From Silvimonas sp. JCM 19000 (GTDB lineage Bacteria; Pseudomonadota; Gammaproteobacteria; Burkholderiales; Chitinibacteraceae), in the NCBI GenBank assembly GCA_001313065.1, contig BBFD01000044.1:1-18749 (forward strand): a stretch of DNA of 18,749 nt. The letters run 5' to 3'. Position numbers and translations under genes: made by a program. This document shows positions 16,191 to 18,749 of the stretch, piece after piece. The notes under the pieces are model-generated. The model was not told where the DNA came from. It searched no databases and saw only the letters and a list, made by a program, of their open reading frames with translations. Positions within the stretch are counted from its first letter, which is position 1, and every line of letters begins with the position of its first letter.

Positions 16191-16889
16191 ATGTCGAGCC
16201 GAACCCGCGACGAAGTCATCTACGAAAACCTGCACGCGGCGATTTTTGAAGTGCAGTTACCGCCGGGCACGCGACTGCCCGAAGACGAACTGGCGGAGAC
16301 CTTTGGCGTGTCGCGCACCGGCATCCGCAAAGTGTTGCAGCGGCTGGCGCATGAGCGGCTGGTGGATATCATCCCCAACCGTGGCGCGTCGGTGGCGCAG
16401 CCTTCGGTCAAGGAAGCGCGCGAAGTGTTTGCCGCGCGCCGCATGATTGAATGCGCCGCCCTGCCCCAGGTGATAGGCCATGCGCGGCCCGCGCAGATCA
16501 AGGCCTTGGGCGCCATCATGCTCAAGGAAGACGACGCGCAACTGGCGGGCAACCGCGCTGCCGCCATCCGCTATTCGGGCGAGTTTCATCTGGCGCTGAT
16601 CCGCATCGCCGACAACGACACGCTGGCGCATTTTCTTGGCGAGCTGGTGGCGCGCTCCTCGTTGATCATCGCCACCTACGGCGCGCCGATCGCCGTGTCT
16701 TGCCGCCATTCCGAACACGAGCAAATCCTCGACCTGATCAGCAACCGCGCCACCGCCGACGCCGTTGCCTGGATGGACCAGCATTTGTTGTCAGTGGAGC
16801 GCAGTTGCAGCTTTGCGCAAGAAGAAGCCGAGCCTGATCTGAAAGCCATCCTTGGTACGATCGCGCAACGTGGCACAGGACTTGCATAG
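16191..16889 (+). CDS. hpxS: GntR/FCD family regulator, HpxS-like
   Basis: An intact 232-residue DNA-binding regulator. The N-terminal winged helix-turn-helix (about residues 8-70) carries PPGTRLPEDELAETFGVSRT and the wing VDIIPNRGASVA. The C-terminal all-helical FCD ligand domain has the metal-binding His pattern: GEFHLALIRI, CRHSEHEQIL and MDQHLLSVE. GAAGG lies five bases before ATG 16191; an in-frame ATG at 16170 is possible. It is followed 30 bp later by allantoin racemase and then PuuE, the gene order of Klebsiella hpxSAB, so it is named by that analogy. It probably senses allantoin or a breakdown product and binds TTGTATACAA. Confidence 0.9.
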   Translation: MSSRTRDEVIYENLHAAIFEVQLPPGTRLPEDELAETFGVSRTGIRKVLQRLAHERLVDIIPNRGASVAQPSVKEAREVFAARRMIECAALPQVIGHARPAQIKALGAIMLKEDDAQLAGNRAAAIRYSGEFHLALIRIADNDTLAHFLGELVARSSLIIATYGAPIAVSCRHSEHEQILDLISNRATADAVAWMDQHLLSVERSCSFAQEEAEPDLKAILGTIAQRGTGLA

Positions 16890-16919
16890 CTAAAGGCTCT
16901 GACCCTGCCAGGAGTGCCC

Positions 16920-17650
16920 ATGCGTATCCGTGTGATCAACCCCAATACCACGGCCGCGATGACCGACAAGATCGGCACCGCAGCCTTGCATGTGGCACGG
17001 CCCGGCACCGAAATCATTGCGGTCAATCCGCTCAGCGGGCCAGTGTCGATCGAATCGCATTTTGATGAAGCAGTCGCCGCCATCGGCGTGTGTGAAGAAA
17101 TCCGCGCGGGCGAGCAGGCGGGCACCGATGCCTATGTGATCGCCTGCTTTGGCGACCCCGGCCTGTACGCCGCACGCGAACTGACGCGCGCCCCGGTTAT
17201 CGGTATCGCCGAAGCGGCCTTCCATATGGCCAGCCTGATCGCCACGCGCTTTTCCATCGTCACCACGCTGGGCCGCACCGGCATCATCGCCGAGCGACTA
17301 CTGGACGAATACGGCATGGCCGTGCGTTGTCGCAAAGTACGTGCCGCCGAAATCCCGGTGCTGGAACTGGAACATAATCCGCGCGCCGCGTTTGAGCGCA
17401 TCGTGGCGGAATCCTTGCGCGCCAAGCTGAGGACAATATCGGCGCCATCGTGCTGGGCTGCGGCGGCATGGCCAATCTCACCGACGCGATTTCGGCCGCA
17501 GTGGGTCTGCCGGTGGTGGAAGGCGTGACTGCCGCCGTCGCACTGGCTGAAGCGATGGTGTCGCTGAAGCTACAGACCAGCAAATTCGGCGACCTCGATA
17601 CGCCCCCTGCCAAAGCCTTCGTCGGCCAGTTTTCTCATTTCTCACGCTAA
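16920..17650 (+). CDS. hpxA: Allantoin racemase (Asp/Glu/hydantoin racemase family); one apparent indel
   Basis: Interconverts R- and S-allantoin so that either isomer can be opened by the stereospecific allantoinase. The sequence begins MRIRVINPNTTAAMTDKIG, typical of hydantoin racemases. The two catalytic cysteines are present, Cys76 in VIACFGDPGL and Cys181 in IVLGCGGMANL, at the same numbers as in Agrobacterium hydantoin racemase as I recall it. The frame breaks at 17426 (G for GG); repair restores RAKAEDNIGAIVLGC and gives 243 residues. AGGAG lies about six bases before the ATG. Hydantoin racemase is the alternative, but the neighbouring genes favour allantoin. Its stop is 13 bp before puuE. 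Confidence 0.92.
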
Positions 17651-17663
17651 GGACGCCGCAGCG

Positions 17664-18601
17664 ATGAACCCCAGCGCTACCCGCGTGATCTGATCGGCTA
17701 TGGCCGCAACCCGCCACATGCGCAATGGCCCAACCGTGCGCGCATCGCCGTGCAGTTTGTGCTCAATTACGAAGAAGGCGGCGAGAACTGCGTTTTGCAT
17801 GGCGACCCGGCCTCCGAGCAATTCCTCAGCGAGATGTTTAACCCGGCCGCGTTTACCAATCGGCATCTGTCGATGGAATCGATCTATGAATACGGCTCGC
17901 GCGCCGGGGCGTGGCGCATCCTGAAAGAATTTGAGAAACGCGGCCTGCCCCTGACGGTGTTTGGCGTGTCGATGGCGCTGGAGCGCAATCTCGAATTCAC
18001 TCAGGCCGTGGTCGAACTGGAGCACGAAATCGCCTGCCACGGTTGGCGCTGGATTCATTACCAGGATATGCCGGTGGCCGAAGAACGCGAGCACATGCGT
18101 GTCGGCATGGACATCATCCAGCGTCTAACCGGCCAACGCGCGCTGGGCTGGTACACCGGACGCGATAGCCCCAACACGCGGCGCCTGGTGGCCGACTACG
18201 GCGGGTTTTTTTTATACGACTCTGATTACTACGGCGACGACCTGCCGTTCTGGACCCAGGTGACGCGCTCGGATGGCGAAGCGGTACCCCATCTGATCGT
18301 GCCGTACACGCTGGACACCAACGATATGCGCTTTGCCTCGCCGCAAGGCTTTGGCACCGGCGAAGAATTTTTTTACCTATCTGCGCGATGCCTTCGATGT
18401 GCTGTATGCCGAAGGCGCGGACAGCCCCAAGATGCTGAGCATCGGCATGCACTGCCGCTTGCTGGGCCGCCCCGGCCGCATGCGCGCGCTGCAACGCTTT
18501 CTGGACCATATCGAATTGCATGATCGCGTCTGGGTGTGTCGGCGCGTGGATATTGCCCGGCACTGGCGGAGGTGCATCCGTTTGTGCCTTCGGATCGCTA
18601 A
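17664..18601 (+). CDS. puuE: Cofactor-independent allantoinase PuuE (HpxB); three apparent indels
   Basis: Opens S-allantoin to allantoate. It belongs to the polysaccharide deacetylase (NodB) fold and not to the metal-dependent amidohydrolase allantoinases. The repaired protein begins MNPQRYPRDLIGYGRNPPHA and has FVLNYEEGGENCVLHGD, HEIACHGWRWIHYQDM and GWYTGRDSPNTRRLV, all PuuE marks. Breaks are at C4 (17669-17672; five expected), T7 (18368-18374; six expected, restoring EEFFTYLRDAFDVLY) and GG for GGG at 18568-18569 (restoring the end HWREVHPFVPSDR). Repaired length is 312 residues; Pseudomonas PuuE is about 308. AAGGA overlaps the racemase stop codon, so the two are in one operon. Confidence 0.95.
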
Positions 18602-18607
18602 TTAAAA

Positions 18608-18632
18608 AAAGGACGCCGCAGCGTCCTTTTTT
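18608..18632 (+). terminator. Bidirectional terminator after puuE
   Basis: AAAGGACGC (18608-18616) pairs with GCGTCCTTT (18621-18629) around CGCA, with six T to 18632 and A-rich sequence on the left side. It ends the allantoinase operon and the convergent oxidoreductase gene. Confidence 0.92.
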
Positions 18633-18655
18633 GTTCCGACCATCCAGCTTGCGCC

Positions 18656-18749
18656 TTACCAGACGCCAATAAATTCCAGGATGCCTTCCGCCGCCTGGCG
18701 GCCTTCGTAGACTGCGCGCACCACCAGATCCGCACCGCGCACCTGGTCG
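18656..18749 (-). CDS. C-terminal end of a GltD/PreT-type FAD-dependent oxidoreductase (partial)
   Basis: The last 31 codons before TAA (18658-18656) read DQVRGADLVVRAVYEGRQAAE and then GILEFIGVW. The pattern ADLVVxAVxEGRQAAxxI is the C-terminal helix after the FAD-binding GD motif in the glutamate synthase small subunit and in PreT, the NADH-linked subunit of dihydropyrimidine dehydrogenase. Next to purine breakdown genes, a pyrimidine-reducing PreT is the more attractive reading, but the fragment cannot decide. It is convergent with puuE. Confidence 0.55.
   Translation of the reverse strand, partial: DQVRGADLVVRAVYEGRQAAEGILEFIGVW

Overview
The window looks like chromosomal DNA of a betaproteobacterium, most likely of the Neisseriales/Chromobacteriaceae type. 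The basis is the tRNA-Tyr/Gly/Thr-tuf block, the marC-rpiA-phoU-ppx run, and closely proteobacterial IlvD, Lgt, RpiA and PhoU sequences. The order-level placement is inference from gene content and order, not from a search. No prophage, transposase, CRISPR array or rRNA gene is visible.

Layout. (1) 1-867: two divergent stable-RNA units. On the minus strand a sigma70 promoter drives tRNA-Tyr, tRNA-Gly and tRNA-Thr into tuf, which is cut by the window edge; on the plus strand tRNA-Phe has its own promoter and terminator. (2) 1258-3294: a secreted lipoprotein with bacterial Ig-like domains. (3) 3378-7769: an alkyltransferase-like DNA-repair protein (atl type), ilvD, lgt, a DUF456 membrane protein and an unrecognised 77-residue protein. 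(4) 7784-12678: a minus-strand housekeeping block of corA, ppx, phoU, rpiA and a MarC-family gene. (5) 12727-18601: an allantoin catabolism island. (6) 18656-18749: the C-terminal end of a GltD/PreT-type oxidoreductase.

The allantoin island is the most coherent biological system here. Its parts are alc-allA (plus), an NCS1 permease (minus), and a GntR regulator-allantoin racemase-PuuE allantoinase operon (plus), arranged like Klebsiella hpxSAB. Together they should import allantoin, racemise it, open it to allantoate, split that to ureidoglycolate plus urea, and release glyoxylate plus a second urea. A perfect palindrome, TTGTATACAA, occurs upstream of all three transcription units and nowhere else I noticed; it is the obvious candidate operator for the GntR protein. 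A sigma54-type promoter sits just upstream of one copy, which suggests nitrogen control. A 94-bp paired inverted repeat (REP-doublet or MITE-like) fills the convergent gap between allA and the permease gene and contains the allA stop codon.

A major caveat concerns the sequence itself. Ten genes, including the normally essential lgt, are broken in the literal sequence by one to six small indels each. Nearly all fall in homopolymers and have a strict polarity: A/T runs are too long and G/C runs are too short. Repairing them restores full-length conserved proteins, and every repaired length is a multiple of three. I therefore read them as sequencing or assembly errors, not pseudogenes, and give each affected gene its full span with the indel sites listed.
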